Shown here one piece after another: positions 13,964-14,146 of a stretch of DNA of 14,146 bases (its first letter is position 1; each line of letters opens with the position of its first letter). The position numbers and the translations under genes were made by a program. The notes under the pieces are model-generated. The model did no database searches. It saw nothing but the letters and a program-made list of their open reading frames with translations, and was not told the DNA's origin. Origin of the DNA: JBEIFW01 sp044370695 (GTDB taxonomy: Bacteria; Actinomycetota; Acidimicrobiia; Acidimicrobiales; Ilumatobacteraceae). The stretch lies in the NCBI GenBank assembly GCA_044370695.1, contig JBILVB010000101.1:1-14146 (forward strand). The letters run 5' to 3'.

Positions 13964-14146
13964 ATGGACATCCCCGACGGTTGGAGCCACGTCGACGGCC
14001 GGCTACGTCGCCGGTTCGCCTTCGCCGACTTCTCGGCTGCGTTCGCGTTCATGACCCGGGTGGCGTTGCTGGCCGAGAAGTTCGACCATCACCCGAACTG
14101 GTCGAACGTGTGGAACGTCGTCGACATCGACCTCACCTCGCACGAC
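13964..14146 (+). CDS. Pterin-4a-carbinolamine dehydratase, N-terminal 61 residues (cut by window end)
   Basis: Dehydrates 4a-hydroxytetrahydropterin formed by aromatic amino acid hydroxylases; in bacteria without such hydroxylases the family may also serve pterin or molybdopterin metabolism. The visible part includes LRRRFAFADFSAAFAFMTRVALLAEKFDHHP in segments (14-44) and WSNVWNVVDIDLTSHD (46-61). His42, His43 and His60 have the spacing of the three active-site histidines (HHP and (T/S)HD). An in-frame TAA at 13952 leaves no room for the N-terminal helix of about 12-15 residues that most homologues have before the GW segment. No hydroxylase gene is visible nearby, so the physiological partner is unknown. 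Confidence 0.9.
   Translation, partial: MDIPDGWSHVDGRLRRRFAFADFSAAFAFMTRVALLAEKFDHHPNWSNVWNVVDIDLTSHD

Overview
The window is high-GC bacterial DNA, almost fully coding, with thirteen protein genes. Eleven are complete and one is cut at each end. The content points to an Actinomycetota chromosome: a HelD-type RNA polymerase-associated helicase, a HemE / ferrochelatase / HemY-type oxidase heme operon as in the coproporphyrin-dependent pathway, a class E-like sortase, an F420-type luciferase-like oxidoreductase, and several genes with an actinobacterial TAnnnT -10 box placed so that the transcript would begin at the start codon. Acidimicrobiia is my guess for the class, but I cannot prove it from this window. 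Nothing suggests a plasmid, phage or island.

Left part, 1-3671, minus strand: kup (potassium uptake), then a crotonase-family enzyme, then the first 308 codons of HelD, which runs off the left edge. Centre, 3741-7864, plus strand: hemE, cpfC and cgoX with 4-bp stop/start overlaps form a translationally coupled heme operon. A lipobox-bearing sortase follows with its own apparent promoter. Kup and hemE diverge from a 69-bp gap.

Right part, 7882-14146: a luciferase-like oxidoreductase (minus) diverges from an apolipoprotein N-acyltransferase homologue (plus). The latter meets dtd (minus) with abutting stop codons. dtd diverges from a small cysteine phosphatase gene (plus), whose end overlaps the end of a PA14-containing GH3 beta-glucosidase (minus). 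The glucosidase diverges from a pterin-4a-carbinolamine dehydratase cut by the right edge. No intergenic gap exceeds about 85 bases. I found no RNA gene, insertion sequence, CRISPR array or convincing intrinsic terminator.

I see no multi-gene novel system here; this reads as housekeeping chromosome. The most notable points are: an Lnt homologue with Ser in place of the catalytic Cys; a sortase that appears to be anchored as a lipoprotein; a recurrent leaderless promoter layout, including two -10 boxes that overlap on opposite strands; and two candidate operators (a 19-bp palindrome and a 22-bp-spaced direct repeat).
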